DNA of 64,000 nt, taken from Rhineura floridana (taxonomy: Eukaryota > Chordata > Lepidosauria > Squamata > Rhineuridae). Location of the stretch: NCBI RefSeq assembly GCF_030035675.1, contig NC_084480.1, forward strand, positions 115,287,238 through 115,351,237, written 5' to 3'. Shown here one piece after another: positions 9,906-21,953 of the stretch (positions are counted from its first letter, which is position 1; each line of letters opens with the position of its first letter). The notes under the pieces were generated by a model. The model ran no database searches. It had not been told where the DNA came from and saw only the letters and a list, made by a program, of their open reading frames with translations. The position numbers and the translations under genes were made by a program.

Positions 9906-10605
9906 CGTATAGAGAGGTGGGAGGTTTTCTTATGGGAGTCAGGAGAGAACTCTCTCCCAGTTCAGCTGGAAAAGAGTTTTGGGGCTTCAAAAACTCATCT
10001 CTACTTTGAGGCAGGCTTTTCAAGCTCCTGGGTTCATTATTGAATTTGGTTTGTTTTGAACAATGAGAAGTTTCAGTACTTCCTGACATTTCCAAATAAT
10101 TATTTGTAAGCAAAACATACATGTTGACAATATTTACCATGTTAAGTACATGGGGGGAAAGTGTGATAGAACCCTAATATACTGGCAATATATTTAATAC
10201 ATATGCTGTTGACCTATTTGTCATCTAAATGCCGCATCCCTCTAAGATGAGAATGTTCTTGTGTTCAGGCCTGATCATGTTGCACCATCAGAGTCATGCA
10301 AGGCAATTAAGAGTGCAATAGAGAACGGTGCCCATCTCTCCAGCTCAATAGATATGAGTTACATCATTGCCAGCTATTGATTGGAAAAGGGGAGAAATCT
10401 ATCAGTGCACAAGAAATTCACTAATCAGCATAAAAATCTCCAGGTCAACTGGGTAATAAAGACAGAACAGAGAAAAAAATACAGATGATGTGAAAGCAAA
10501 GAAACTAGAAACCATTACTGATGTCTCCTTGGCAATGGGAAAATCAGAAGATGAGGTTAAGTTAAGGGACATATCAGTGAAGACAGCACATGGCCAAGTA
10601 GCAGG
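9906..10605. other. unique DNA, no feature seen
   Basis: No gene or element recognised. The open frame across the following GAA run is a simple-repeat artefact. Confidence 0.4.
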
Positions 10606-10645
10606 AGGAAGAAGAAGAAGAAGAAGAAGAAGAAGAAGAAGAAGA
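10606..10645. repeat. (GAA)n microsatellite
   Basis: About 12 near-perfect GAA units. It would translate as poly-arginine in one frame but shows no other sign of coding. Confidence 0.9.
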
Positions 10646-11353
10646 CATAAAAACCCAACTGCAACTCTGCAGTGCCAAGATCTGTTAAAGGAGTTTGATT
10701 TTCAGCGTCTGGGCTCCAAACTTTAGCACTACCTAAGGCAGTTCAGGGACTGCAAATTGTACTGAGCTTGTTAAATACAATTACAGCTTATGCCACAATT
10801 ACAACTCGGTATTGTACTTCTAACCTCTTTAACCATTTCAAATGAGCCATCATTAATTTATATTTTGATTAGATGTCTCCATGTGGAGGGAACGTTTTGT
10901 CCATCTGAAGACATTACTGTGTTTGCATAAATAATTACTTAAGTTTGTGAATCCAGCATATACTGTACTACTAATCATACATGCAAGCCTGCATATAGAA
11001 CTTAGATTTATTTTCATCTTATAATTTCTTTTTTACAATTGCTGGTGATTAAAGTCTTCTTATCTTTGTGTTCCAAGCAGCTAAGACAGGATAGATCAAG
11101 GGCCTGTATGTTAACGCAGAGATCTCTTCTGTGTTTCTTTTTACTTCATATGGGGCACTCACAAAGGCCACCTCATTTGCTCCAAGCACCATGCAAGGCT
11201 CAATTTTCAACGTAGGCACCCTATCCAGAAGGAAAAGGTACCTAGAGTAATAGTGTTGTTATTATTGCGGAAATTTCTGGGGCATGTTGTCATTTTGTAT
11301 ATGGTACCCATCAAGATGGATGTAGTGTTTTGTTTCATGCTTACACTTCCAAG
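10646..11353. other. unique DNA, no feature seen
   Basis: AT-rich sequence without a recognisable element or gene. Confidence 0.4.
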
Positions 11354-11782
11354 TAGGAATGGAAGGATCTGCCAATTTTGGTTCTCTCAGTTTCTAATTT
11401 TTCCAGTTTTAAATTCAGTTCACCACATTTCTGCAGCAATTTGTGACTTTTTAAAATAAAAAATTCCTCGGCATTTTAGTGTGAATTTATCCTAACGGAC
11501 ACATTTTTGTAGATAGTTTTGACTAATGTACACATTTTACAAGCAATTTCTCCTAATATAGTGCATTTTTGCTTGTTATTTTCACACACATACTCATTTT
11601 ATGCACACTTTCTCCTAATATGTGCCTTTTTGTAAACATTGGTTGGTGAACTGCATCACAAAATTTGGATGTGTGAATTTCAAAAGATGGTTGTATTTCA
11701 GTTCTCATATTGTTTCAGAAAGTGCAAATTTGATAGATTCGGCTTTAAATGTGAACGGAACCAAATTTCTCGTGCATCTCTA
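11354..11782 (+). mobile_element. hAT-type MITE, TAGGGATGG family
   Basis: It begins TAGGAATGG and ends GTGCATCTCTA. CTTCCAAG (11,346-11,353) and CTTCCAAC (11,783-11,790) are an 8-base target duplication with one change. The interior is AT-rich with repeated CATTTTTG-type motifs at roughly 40-base intervals, shared in the opposite orientation with 14,721-15,148. There is no transposase frame. Confidence 0.8.
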
Positions 11783-13526
11783 CTTCCAACTCAGCAGGTG
11801 CCTTGTGAGGAAAGGGTCTGCTAAAGGCACCCGCTTTCACACCGTGAACACAAGCTCTACCTAACAGCAATGACTTCAGGTCCAAAGGTTTGGTCTCCAA
11901 GCACTTAGGAAGATCCTCCCCCCCTTGTGGGAAAAGTTGGATACCCCGGTTTGGCAACTGAACTGTAAGATCAGGAGTAGAGAACCTTTGTTTGCACCTC
12001 AAAGGATGCAATCCGTCATGAGCAACCTTCCAGAGACTATATGCTAGTGTGAATGGGATCAGAGGCAAAAGTGGACAGATAGATGGATGTGGGTTGTTCC
12101 CTAACCCAACAGGGGCAAACACTGTCATGCAAACTGTACTCCATTCCCATCTGAGCAAATCTTTTCTTAGATCTACCTAGCTCTATCCACATTTCAAGGT
12201 ATAAAATCTCAGGAGATCTTTCAACCCCTAACCTCGATACTTAATGAAGAATGGCAGGTTGAGAAAAACAAAATGTAAGGGGAAAAGAAGAAAAAAACCC
12301 AAGACAAGTATTAAGTGCTCTGAAGGACTAGTGATACCTGTTAAAAGCCCGCTAATTTCCTTAATTAGATTGCAGGCCCTGGCCTACAGTGATGCAAAGC
12401 ACTAATAAGATTTTGCCACAGAATGTCTGTCAGCTTGTCCTACTTGATTCGTTTCATTATGCTATGTATATAAATTTATTTATACTAAAAGTATTCTATT
12501 TCATTAATGACTTTATCCCACTTCTTATTTTTTATTTTTTTCTGCCCACAAGTACAGTACTTGTAACAGCCATTTTTAGGTCCTTGAAAACAGAAATGCA
12601 ACATGAAGAGCACAAGGCTCCTGGCAACGATAACTGTATTTGAGAGAAATAGTTTGCTCCTCTACTGATGGAAGAAGGGGTGGGGGAAGTAACCTGTTCA
12701 TTCTTTAATTTCAAGAGACTGCTTGAGACATGGGAACCCCTTGGGATAATGGGTCTGTTAGGAAAGGTAAGAACAACATGCAGTGTTCAAAAATGTTGAT
12801 GGCTTACACTGACCTTTCTTCAGCTACCTGTGTGGTTTGGCTAAGCAGAAAGCTCAGTAACTGGGGTTACTGAACTAAGAATGAAGAACCAATTTCATGT
12901 ACTTGATTTAGTTGACCTCAGACTTACTGTTATTGGTTCCCCAGAATGCCCCAGCAAGTTACTAAAGTGGCTATGTGTGCCTATGGAAAATGACGCATTA
13001 CAGAAGCATTCCTTCAGTTCTATCATCATATTACAGGGTTCCAATTAACCATTGATACTTAATTCCGGGCTCAGACGCACATAAGGTGGCAAGTTATGCA
13101 CTGCTGAATAAAGAAAAAAAGAGGATTTGCATTACCAAAAAAGGGGAGGCAAAAGTGTGTCAGCATACATAAAATTAGCATTGGACATAACTACTATAAT
13201 TTAAATAGAAATACAATACGTCTCACCATTGTGGAGATGAGACTAAGTGGCTTGTGTCCCTGCTCATACTGCTGACCAGGTGCTAAAAACTGCTGATGGG
13301 CAACTGCAAGGCTCTTCCTCTCTTTTTCTGGTTCCTTATCTTTAAAAGAGACTTTGATTCAACAGCTATCAAATGCAGGACACCTTGAAATAGAGGACTA
13401 AGTAGGACACATGAACACCCTAGATTTACATGGGTCCAAGTAACTGAAGTGTAATATCTAGCCATTTATCTATAAGAGTCATGACCAACAAAATGCTTTA
13501 AATAAACAAGACTTTTCACTTGGCAT
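11783..13526. other. mostly unique DNA with a possible hAT remnant
   Basis: CAGGAGTAGAGAACCTTTG at about 11,970 followed by GAGCAACCTTCCAGAGACTA resembles the start of the hAT element at 15,175, so an old degraded copy may run from there to about 12,130. The rest shows no gene. The AT-rich 12,330-12,520 part has the texture of conserved non-coding DNA, which I cannot test. Confidence 0.35.
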
Positions 13527-13650
13527 CAGTGGTGAGGAATTTATGGCCCTCCAGATATCATTGGACTTCAACTCCCATCAGCCTCAGCCAGTATAGCCCA
13601 ATGGTCAGAGATTATGGGAGTTGTAGTCCAGCAACATTGGTTCACCTCTG
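13527..13650. mobile_element. hAT-type MITE (CAGTGGTGAGGAA)
   Basis: The ends CAGTGGTGAGGAA and TTCACCTCTG are complementary. The middle contains the paired motifs GGACTTCAACTCCCATCAGC and GGGAGTTGTAGTCCAGCAAC that mark a very common reptile hAT MITE. No clear target duplication remains, suggesting age. Relatives lie at 58,655, 61,252 and 61,476. Confidence 0.75.
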
Positions 13651-14720
13651 TTAATTTACATGCTGCTCCTGCATATGTATCTGCTTCAGTGTCTGTGCAG
13701 GATACAGTGCACACGGCCTAACACATGAAGTTGGAGAGATGGCTAGTTGGTGCAGTACCACCCATGAAGCTCACACATTGATTCTACACAGACATGTCAC
13801 CTTCATCTTTTAAAGCAGATTCCCAGATGGTTTCAGAAATACCACCAAGACACCACAAATCCTTTCACAGCCGTCTGATGAAAATCAAAAGCTGTTGCAA
13901 ATGAATGGCTCGCCAACTGAAGCAGCCTCCACAGCTCCATTGTATAAGCCACATCCCACTGCGCTTGCACCTGTAGACTGGGCTGAAGGATGACAGTTAC
14001 TAGTAGATGGACGGCCAGACTTTTCAAATTCAGATAACCATCCACTGAAATGTATGGAGTTCCAATTGCTAAATTTTAATAGTAGAATTTTATTTTTTCC
14101 AGGAAGGCAAAGGCCATTGACGCTGCTCTACTTTAAGAGCCAAAGCAGATGTTTAAATGTCTTATAGTATGGCCAGTCTTGAGTTTTCACTTTGCTTCAT
14201 AGACTTTGTATAAATATTTTATTCAGTTTTATCCATGGTGGCTTTGTAATTCTCCCTCACCTTTTGCTTTGAGGTGCAGTTTCAAACAAACAGAGCCTCA
14301 AAGCAAAACTGCTGAGTTTCTCATCTTATTTCTTGTGAAAACCTTGAGAAAATGCATATTCCACATCATGCAAACTCATAAGGTGACCCAGATAAAAGCC
14401 TGCTAATTAGCAGGAAAACAAAAACTGCATGTCTTGCTTGGTGCATGTGGATTACTGCACATCTCATGCCATACCTATAAATAAAACCAAGCTATAGCTG
14501 CTTGGTAATATTTAGCAATTTAGCTCCCAAACCTGTTTTTCAGGGCAAACAGCAAGTGAAGTGATAATAAGGGAGAGAGCCTTTGAAAGTACTACCGAGT
14601 GCCTTCCCGTTTACCACCACCTAAACATGGAATTTGATTAAAGGACTTTTAGATCACAGAAACTTTCTAATGGACTAGCACAAGATGGGCGAATCAGTTT
14701 ATATTCAGATTTGTCTATAC
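13651..14720. other. unique DNA with a short perfect inverted repeat
   Basis: No gene recognised. TTTTGCTTTGAGG at 14,262-14,274 is matched by its exact complement at 14,296-14,308, giving a 13-base stem with a 21-base loop. Confidence 0.45.
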
Positions 14721-15148
14721 AAGGGATGGGCAAGAAATTTGATTCAGTTTGCATTTCAAGCTGAATCTATCAAATCCACATTTTCCATAACAATATGAGA
14801 ACCAAAGCACAGCCATCCTTCAAAATTTACACTTATTCAAGTTTTTAATGCAGTTTGCCAAACAAACAATGTTTGCAAGAATGCATGTTAGGGAAAGGTG
14901 TTCATAAAAATGAATATATGAGTGAAAATAACACAGAAAATGCATTGTATGATGAGAAACTGCTTGCAAAAATGTGTACATTTGTCAAAATCACCTACAA
15001 AAATGTGTTTATTAGGAGAAATTTGCACTAAAATGCTGGAGAATTTTCATGGTTTTTTTTTTTAAAAAAAATGCAAATTGCTGCAGAAATGTGGAGAGCT
15101 GAATTTAAGACTGGAAAAATGAGAAATTGACAGAGCTTTCCATCCCTA
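14721..15148 (-). mobile_element. hAT-type MITE, TAGGGATGG family
   Basis: The ends AAGGGATGGGCAAG and CTTTCCATCCCTA are inverted, and GTCTATAC is repeated exactly at 14,713-14,720 and 15,149-15,156. The exact 8-base duplication makes this the reference copy for the family in this window. No transposase is encoded. Confidence 0.88.
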
Positions 15149-15174
15149 GTCTATACCTGTGTTAGACTTTAGGG

Positions 15175-15541
15175 CAGTGGTGGGCTACCTTTTTCATCCC
15201 AAGGGTTGAATTCTCTTCTCGGCAACCTTCTGAGGGCCATATGCCAGTGGTGGCTGGAGCCGGGGTGGGGGGGAGCAATGAAGGTCAACATAACCTTTGT
15301 ATAGTAGGGTGATTTCTACACACTCCTCTCTATCCTTCATCCAGGCTAGCAAGGGTCACAAGGACACATGCCACTCCAACCAGCCAAAACACTCAAGAAG
15401 GGTGTGGAGCAAGACAGGTGAGGAATGCAGCCTGGGGGAGAGATTGTGGCTGGCTAGGAGGGCAGGATAGAGTCCGAAGGGCCAGACAGAGAGGTCTTAA
15501 GGACCACATGTGGCCCATGGGCTCAAGGTTCCCCACCCCTG
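15175..15541. mobile_element. hAT-type MITE (CAGTGGTGGGC ... CCCCACCCCTG)
   Basis: The terminal motifs CAGTGGTGGGCTACC and GGTTCCCCACCCCTG are complementary and typical of reptile hAT elements. The flanks CTTTAGGG and CTTTAAGT match at six of eight positions. The internal part includes GCAACCTTCTGAGGGCCATA and no frame. A relative is at 33,325-33,570. Confidence 0.75.
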
Positions 15542-15551
15542 CTTTAAGTCC

Positions 15552-16320
15552 CCTGTGATGTTCCTGCTTATATTGTAAATATGGTAAGTGCTGGTTATAT
15601 AGAAGACATATGGTAAGTGGAGTGAAAGAGGAGGGGGAGTACATGAGCAGTAGAATGCTGGATGATTGGCTGAGCGTTTGAATGGCTGGGAGTATAAATG
15701 GAAGAATGACAGTTGAATCAGGGTGGTGGATGGTGGAGAATTGAGGTGGTGGCTGTGAGGTGGTGTTTGGAGGTTGGTGTGGTTGAGAGTGAGTCGGAGT
15801 TCTGAGACAATTTGTAAGAAGTCAAGTACATAACAGAAAGATATGAAACCATAAGCTTGTCAACAAAGTAATTAAGTAATCTTGTTATTTCTAATTCTTA
15901 ATAAATATTTTCTTGGTTAAATAAAAGCCGGATTCCTTCAGCTGGGATACACATACCAGGGGGAATAGCAAAGTAACCAAGGCTGAACAGTTTGTATTGA
16001 ATGGTGGCAGCGGCGGATCAGAGGAAAGTGTATCCAGTCCCACAGAGAAACCCAGGGCTGTATGCTTCAGAGTCAAGGGGCTGCAGGGGGGTTTACAAAT
16101 TACCTATACCCATTGACACAAGGTATCGGAATAGCCAGACAGAGACTAGGCACAGTCTATTGCCTAAAAGGGTTACAGAGTGTCGGGTGGTGCTGCCTAG
16201 CAGTGGGATCTTTTGAGATCGGTGCTAGTGCTGTAAAGGGTAAGAAGAAAACCTGACGTTCCTGTCCACTGGTAGCCACAAGTGAGAGCTTCACAGGTGG
16301 TGCCAGGGAAGGATCTCACA
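15552..16320 (+). mobile_element. LTR plus leader fragment of an LTR retroelement (fossil)
   Basis: About 450 bases with LTR-like anatomy: a TG start, a TATA-type GAGTATAAATGG near 15,690 and two AATAAA signals near 15,900-15,925. GGTGGCAGCGGCGGATC at about 16,002 follows, resembling a primer-binding site just after the LTR. About 300 bases of leader come next, and then the element is lost. I infer a Ty3/gypsy- or retrovirus-type origin. No gag or pol is present, and the copy is a broken remnant. Confidence 0.45.
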
Positions 16321-18789
16321 TCCCCCCCCCGGGAAGCTACATCCAGAAGTCCATTTCTGATCTGTGTCATTTTCATTGCAAATTAAATGTCCATTCTATT
16401 AGTCTGTGGCTTTAAAAAACCCCTCTAAAATGCATATTCAATCCAATACTTCAATGCAGAATTTTCAGATGTCAGTACTTTGGTTTGTTACTAGGTTTCC
16501 ATGAGCAGAGGGCTCCTTCTGTGCCTGACCCACACCAATATGCAGCAGAGGATCCTGCTGGTGCAAAAAGGGAAGAGAGGCTATTTTCACCGATCCCCCC
16601 CATTTTCCCTGCAGACTCCTGTCTCAAGTCTCATGCGACTCTGGAGAATCCCTCAATACTCCAGAGAGGCACAAAGGGCTACAGGAGAATTTGCGAAGGA
16701 CCCCCCCCCCCTTTCCGCTGGTGGGAGCTGCACATGAGCAGGTAGTTTTGAGTGTTCATGGAGTTTCTTCCACTAGCAGGAGCAAACTCAGCATCTCGGC
16801 CTATTTTTACCTCAACATACTTCTTTAAATATATATTTTTTCGATATGCTTAAACTTCAGAAAACTGTGCTGCAATGCTTCAGCTAAGCTCAATCTGTGC
16901 ATCCCTCCAAGAAGTCAGCATCAGGTCATTTCATATAGGGACTTGCAAAGACAGAATTTCTCAAGCATCCCTAGCCTGGTTTGTCTAATTTTAGAAACTA
17001 CCATTAAAAGCACATGATGAGCACGTCTGGATTCTCCTATCCTCCCCAGAATACAGGATCTTTTGTGGCTGCAGTCTCTTTTATTTCCATCCAATTTGTT
17101 ATGACAGAAATGGTTAAACTGCAGAAATCCCACGGGGTGGACTTTGTCATTTCTTTTGACAAGCCTCATTGATTTCAATACTGCATGATCATTAATTGCC
17201 TGTAACACCAGTTAATCCTCTTGGCACTGACTACCTACAAAGCAGAAGCCCTTGGGGCATGGAAACACTCAAGACTCCTGCCCATCACAAGGAGTTAAAA
17301 CTATCCCCACTCCACTCCCACTGTGATTGAAGTCCCCACTCCAGGTCAGAAAGAGGTGACATCATTAATTCATTTTGAATGCTTTTAAAAGAAATTAATA
17401 ATCAATTTTATATAGAGACCTTTAATTTAAAGTTCTCACAAGTGCTAAGAAATAGGAATCAACCCAGATTCTGCAGCATCCCTTAGAAATCTTCTCCTTT
17501 ATGGTCCAGTTGTTGTTGTTTTTGCATTTTTAAACATCAGATAAAGGATCAGTGCACTTTAAAACCAACCTTAGAATCAATTATGCAGAGCACTGCAAGT
17601 GTCTTGCTAATTCAGGATGCACTTTCATAACAGCTGTATTGATCTACATCTGGTGGGCAGGCACATCCATAAACAAGAGGCTCTCAGTATAATCCGAGGC
17701 AAGTTTGACCCTTTGCGGACCACTGTGGAGGACAAATCTTCCCTACTGCCAGCAAGTACTTCAATGTGTTTTTAAAAAAAATAAATTCAGCTCCTTAATC
17801 ATGTACAATCTGACTGCAAGCACCGTTGATACCAAACTGAACTGTAAAAATCTTGGAATAGACTGCACATGACATAAATTGCCAGTGCATCAGTGACACT
17901 GTTTTTGCATAACAGTCACAAAATACAGGGAAAGCTGGGGATTAATCTAGTTGCTATCGGCATTATTTATGCACACATTTCTGAGAACTGATCTAAAAAT
18001 GAGATCTTGCCCTTATCACAACTGCTGTTCACCATTCTGAATGACTATTTATATTTTCATAGTTATCCCTTAACTACACTGCGTCCCAGAGACTGTATAT
18101 TCACAGAAGACATACCTGTTTTTGTGGGAGCTGTTACCTACACCCAGTGCTCTGTTCTCATCACTGAAGTCACCATGTTAATACCATTAATATGCTTAGT
18201 TGAGTAGATAAGAGTGTGTCATGCTGCCCCCTACTGCACAGTCACCTGAAATGCTCCATAGTATTGCTAATTGGCCTTAATAACAATACAAAATTAAGCA
18301 TTGTATAATGGTTAATTAATTCCCACTTTTAGCTTGTCTTCTGGAAGGTTTATAACACCTTCTTTTTTATCTGAATAGTAACACACTGAGATTGCAGACA
18401 TGAATCAATTATAGTGTTTGTCTGTTTTTAAAAAGCTCAGACATACATGTAACTAATTTCCAGACTGTAATTTTGAGATTGTCACCTCAAAATAAAAGCT
18501 AAGTTCATCCACCTAAGTGTTTCTGTGTTTGTATATGCCCCTTCACATTTATATGTTATAATGTCAATTCAAAAAGAGATAATAAAGAGTGAAGGTCTGA
18601 AAGCTCTTGTTGGGTTGAGGGTGTGAAATTCTTTTTCCAGTGCTGTAATATTATACATTTGCCCAATCACCATGCACAAAGAAGCCACAGTCACTGACCG
18701 GTCCAAAGATTCCTTACTGAGGGACTATAGCCATCAATATTTCTATATCCTTAAATCTCAGTGAGGTCTTGCCTTACCAATATCTCAAG
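16321..18789. other. long stretch without a recognised feature
   Basis: C runs occur near 16,322 and 16,704. The 16,485-16,745 part is locally GC-rich and has CATGAGCAG near both ends, possibly an old DNA transposon. The rest is AT-rich unique DNA with no convincing coding frame. Confidence 0.4.
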
Positions 18790-18985
18790 GGTATCAATGG
18801 CTACTAGCCATGATGGCAATACTGTGCCTCCATGGTTGGATGCAGCATATTCCTGAATACCAGTTGGTGGAAACTACAGGACCAGAAAGCTCTCTTGCTT
18901 GAAGGCTTCCCATAGGCATCTGATTGGCCACTGCGAGGATGCTGGATTAGATGGTCTTAGATTAGATTCTTATTGTAGCACCATG
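18790..18985 (+). mobile_element. CR1 LINE 3' end fragment
   Basis: TGGCTACTAGCCATGATGGC, then GGCTTCCCATAGGCATCTGA, TTGGCCACTGCGAGGATGCT and GGATTAGATGG match the CR1 3'-untranslated region. It is longer than the copy at 9,735-9,905 and also 5'-truncated. Confidence 0.7.
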
Positions 18986-20436
18986 TTAATTATCATCAGA
19001 ATTATTACAGGGTAGCTCCACATGTGTACAAAGGAGCACTGGTGGTAACTCTCCATCAATGGCCCCTCCCCTTCCTCATTGATAAGCATCTCTCTGCCCA
19101 ACCCCGCAGCACCAGGAAAGGCAAAAAGAGAGAAAGATAGCACTTTTCCTCCTTGCTATCAAAGGGGCGCAAAGAGACCAGCTGCTATAGCAGCAGCACC
19201 AGGTCAGGTTCATGAGGTGTCACTTGAATGTGAGGTTCACGGGTTGGAGGTAGCAATTTTGAATCAGTTTAGAATGGGGGGCACTTTGTTTCTTCAAGAG
19301 TTCACCGCTGTTCCCAATCCAAATTGAGCCTAGGGGAGTTCATCCATTTCCAAACCATAGTTAGGCAGAGGTTAAAATCTGAGATGGAGAGTAGAGCTAA
19401 AGCAGCTCTTGAGTATCCCACCATTAGCCTCTTCCTGTTCCCTTAATAAAGGACTGTTGGGAGGTTAGGACTAAGAAAGGACTTAAGATCTCAGATCCCA
19501 GCACAGGTCTAACAGAGGAAGCATAGGAACGAGACTTCGATACTGGGCAGGATCTGTGTAGTGAAACTTGTTTCTCTTCTGAATGGGCTTCCTGTGGCCG
19601 CTTGTACTTCAGTCTTAACAAGAGTCCGTCTGCTTCCCTCATGTTGCTTCGTGGCAGGGAGCATATGGCTCTAAGAACTCAACTCTCATTTCTTGCCACA
19701 CCTTCAATCATATCACCACATGCTCTATCATGATACTGTAATTGCAAAGACTTTGCACTAGAAATACTAACAAGTATTTCCTATGCCAAAACCAGTTTGC
19801 TTCATTGTACACATAGCAAGTAATAAATAACTAAATCCCAAAACAGCTGCTGAAGAGATCCCCTTCAATCTGATGATTTGCTTGCTTCAGCCTTTGCAGT
19901 GATTTGCCAGCAGATTAGAAACCCAAGAAAATGGATAGCTTAGAATTAAACCATCTGTATAGAGCCTAGCGTAGCAACAATCTGTCTAATAATAGCAATC
20001 ATCCTAATGGGGTTAGGGAAGGGTCGGGAACCTCATCTCAGAAGCCCTGCTGTGGGTTTTATTTTATTTTATTTGGCATCCAAGTATCTTTAATGTAATT
20101 ATTTGCTAATCCCATTAAAGAGAAAATAATAAAGCTGAAACAGGGACAATAATGATTTTTCACAAAAGCCCAGAGTGATCTCAGACTATAAATTCTCAAG
20201 GAATGTAATGGATATTTAGGGGATTGCTTGCCAATTTGACGCCAGCATCTAGCTACCGATCCCAGAAACATCTAAAAACTTTCAGTGATTTTGCTGTATT
20301 AGGTCAGATGGCACTCTCTGTAATAGTTTGCATTGCAGGCCTGTGGCCTATATTTCAGAAAAACTATTGGAAGACCATTTGTGCAATGTGCAAACACTGT
20401 GGGCTTGTATTATTTATGGTATCAATATCAACACAC
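18986..20436. other. unique DNA, possible conserved non-coding block
   Basis: No repeat or gene recognised. The 20,070-20,260 part is compositionally even, with TAATCCCATTAAAG and AATAATAAAGC motifs like those in conserved enhancers. This is only an impression. Confidence 0.35.
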
Positions 20437-20967
20437 CAGGGTTGTAGTTGTCTGGGGTCCAAGGGGGTCTTAGACCCTTTACTTTTCTGGGAGCCAGGTC
20501 CCATTAGGGTCCCTACGTCTCCAGCATCCTACGAGCCAATCATCATGAAAAAGGAGTGTTTTAGCCACTAAGAGTCCCAATGAATGTCAATTGCAAGCAA
20601 GCCTTTGTTAGTTCCCATTTCAAAAATCCCAAACAAGTTGTGGAAAATGAGAATCCTGTAATTCCAGAAGAAGAGTCAGTGAATCCCAATGATAGCATCC
20701 CACTTACATCATCAAGCAGTTTGGGAGCAGCAAGAGACAATCATGTGGACCGTGAATTCATTAATTCAAGCAATATCTCTGACAATGAGAAAGGAGAGTC
20801 AAATGGTGACAATGACAGAGAAGCAGAAAGCAGTGTTCAAGCCTGGTCAGATTATTCTATAATTTTAGAAGGTTGTATAATCTTAGAAGGGGGTGTGGCT
20901 GTGAGGGAGTGAGGCTATGACTGTCATGAAGGGACCCTGCACTTCTAAATTTGCTACTACACTACTG
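20437..20967. mobile_element. hAT derivative with a residual open frame
   Basis: It starts CAGGGTTGTAGTTG, ends TGCTACTACACTACTG, and is flanked by an exact CAACACAC duplication (20,429-20,436 and 20,968-20,975). The ends match the shorter element at 29,326-29,634, which lacks the middle. That middle part contains about 110 open codons (20,580-20,912) rich in Ser, Asn, Asp and Glu (for example PVIPEEESVNPND). It may be a leftover of the parent's transposase gene, but I recognise no transposase motif. Confidence 0.8.
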
Positions 20968-21425
20968 CAACACACACACACACCCCTCTTAAGTCATGCT
21001 TAGGCTCCACCAAATTTTGTAAGGGGCAGAGAATACCCTTTCAATGACTGCAGGAACAACTTATTTAAATGTGCAAAGTGAAGATGACTCATAATTGAAC
21101 CCACTATTAATGCAGAATATGGCATCTGCTCGGCACGGCAGAGAAAGAGCATGTTGTCTCATAGCAGACATCTAGAAACATGTGGACCATCCCAGAATCA
21201 CAATGATAACCCCAAAAACATTATTATATGCCTTCATCTGAAAACTGCAAGAAATGCATCAGTCTTCTGCCCTTGTTCCCTTCTGTCCTTAGGCATGCAG
21301 ACGTTTACATGGTTTATGCTGGAAATCATATTTCTGCCTGGGAAAACATTCCCCTTTCAGAATTCAAGCAAACGTGACAGATGTTTACCTTTGAACTAAC
21401 CACAGTTATTTACTGATGTATAGGA
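20968..21425. other. unique DNA, no feature seen
   Basis: A short CA run follows the hAT target duplication. Otherwise nothing is recognised. Confidence 0.4.
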
Positions 21426-21953
21426 CAGTGGTTCCCAGCCTGGGGTCCGGGATCCCCAGGGGGGGCGCAAAGGAATCCAGAGGGGGCCGTGAACAGTAAA
21501 GAAATGAATTATTTATTATTATTATTTTAAAAGTCTTCACTCCCTGGACACTGTCTGCTTTCCACTGCCGCTGCACATGACACCTCTCCTTTGCTCCAAA
21601 CGAGAGGGGAGGCCTTTTCTGAAGCTCCAGAGCGTCTTTCAGGCGCACTAAGGGCAGGCATCTGCCTATAAAATACATGGCAGATGCCAAAGGAGGCTGA
21701 GGGTGGAGCTACCAGAAGAAGAGGGGATTACTATCACTGATTCCCGTCTCCTTGCACTGCCGCTACTGGCAACGCCCTTGCTTAGAATGAGAGGAGAGGG
21801 CTTTTTGTGAAGCAAAAAGAAGCAAGGCTGCACAGAAAGGCTGCTTTCCCCCTTCCTTCCTGGCAGCCAGCCTGCCTCCCTGGGGGGAGGGGGTCACAAT
21901 TTTTGGTCAGCTTATAAAGGGGGTCCCGTGCTCATAAAGGTTGGGAACCACTG
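21426..21953. mobile_element. hAT element with CAGTGGTTCCCAGCC ends
   Basis: The termini CAGTGGTTCCCAGCC and GGTTGGGAACCACTG are inverted. GTATAGGA and GTCTAGGA flank the element as an 8-base duplication with one change. These ends match the Charlie/MER5-like hAT group known across amniotes. The interior is GC-rich and includes CTTTTGTGAAGCAAAAAG, with no transposase frame. Non-autonomous copy of 528 bp. Confidence 0.85.

Noticed and set aside
10490-10726. Frame with a run of arginines
   Set aside because: The Arg run is the GAA microsatellite; the flanking codons have no recognisable domain or splice context.
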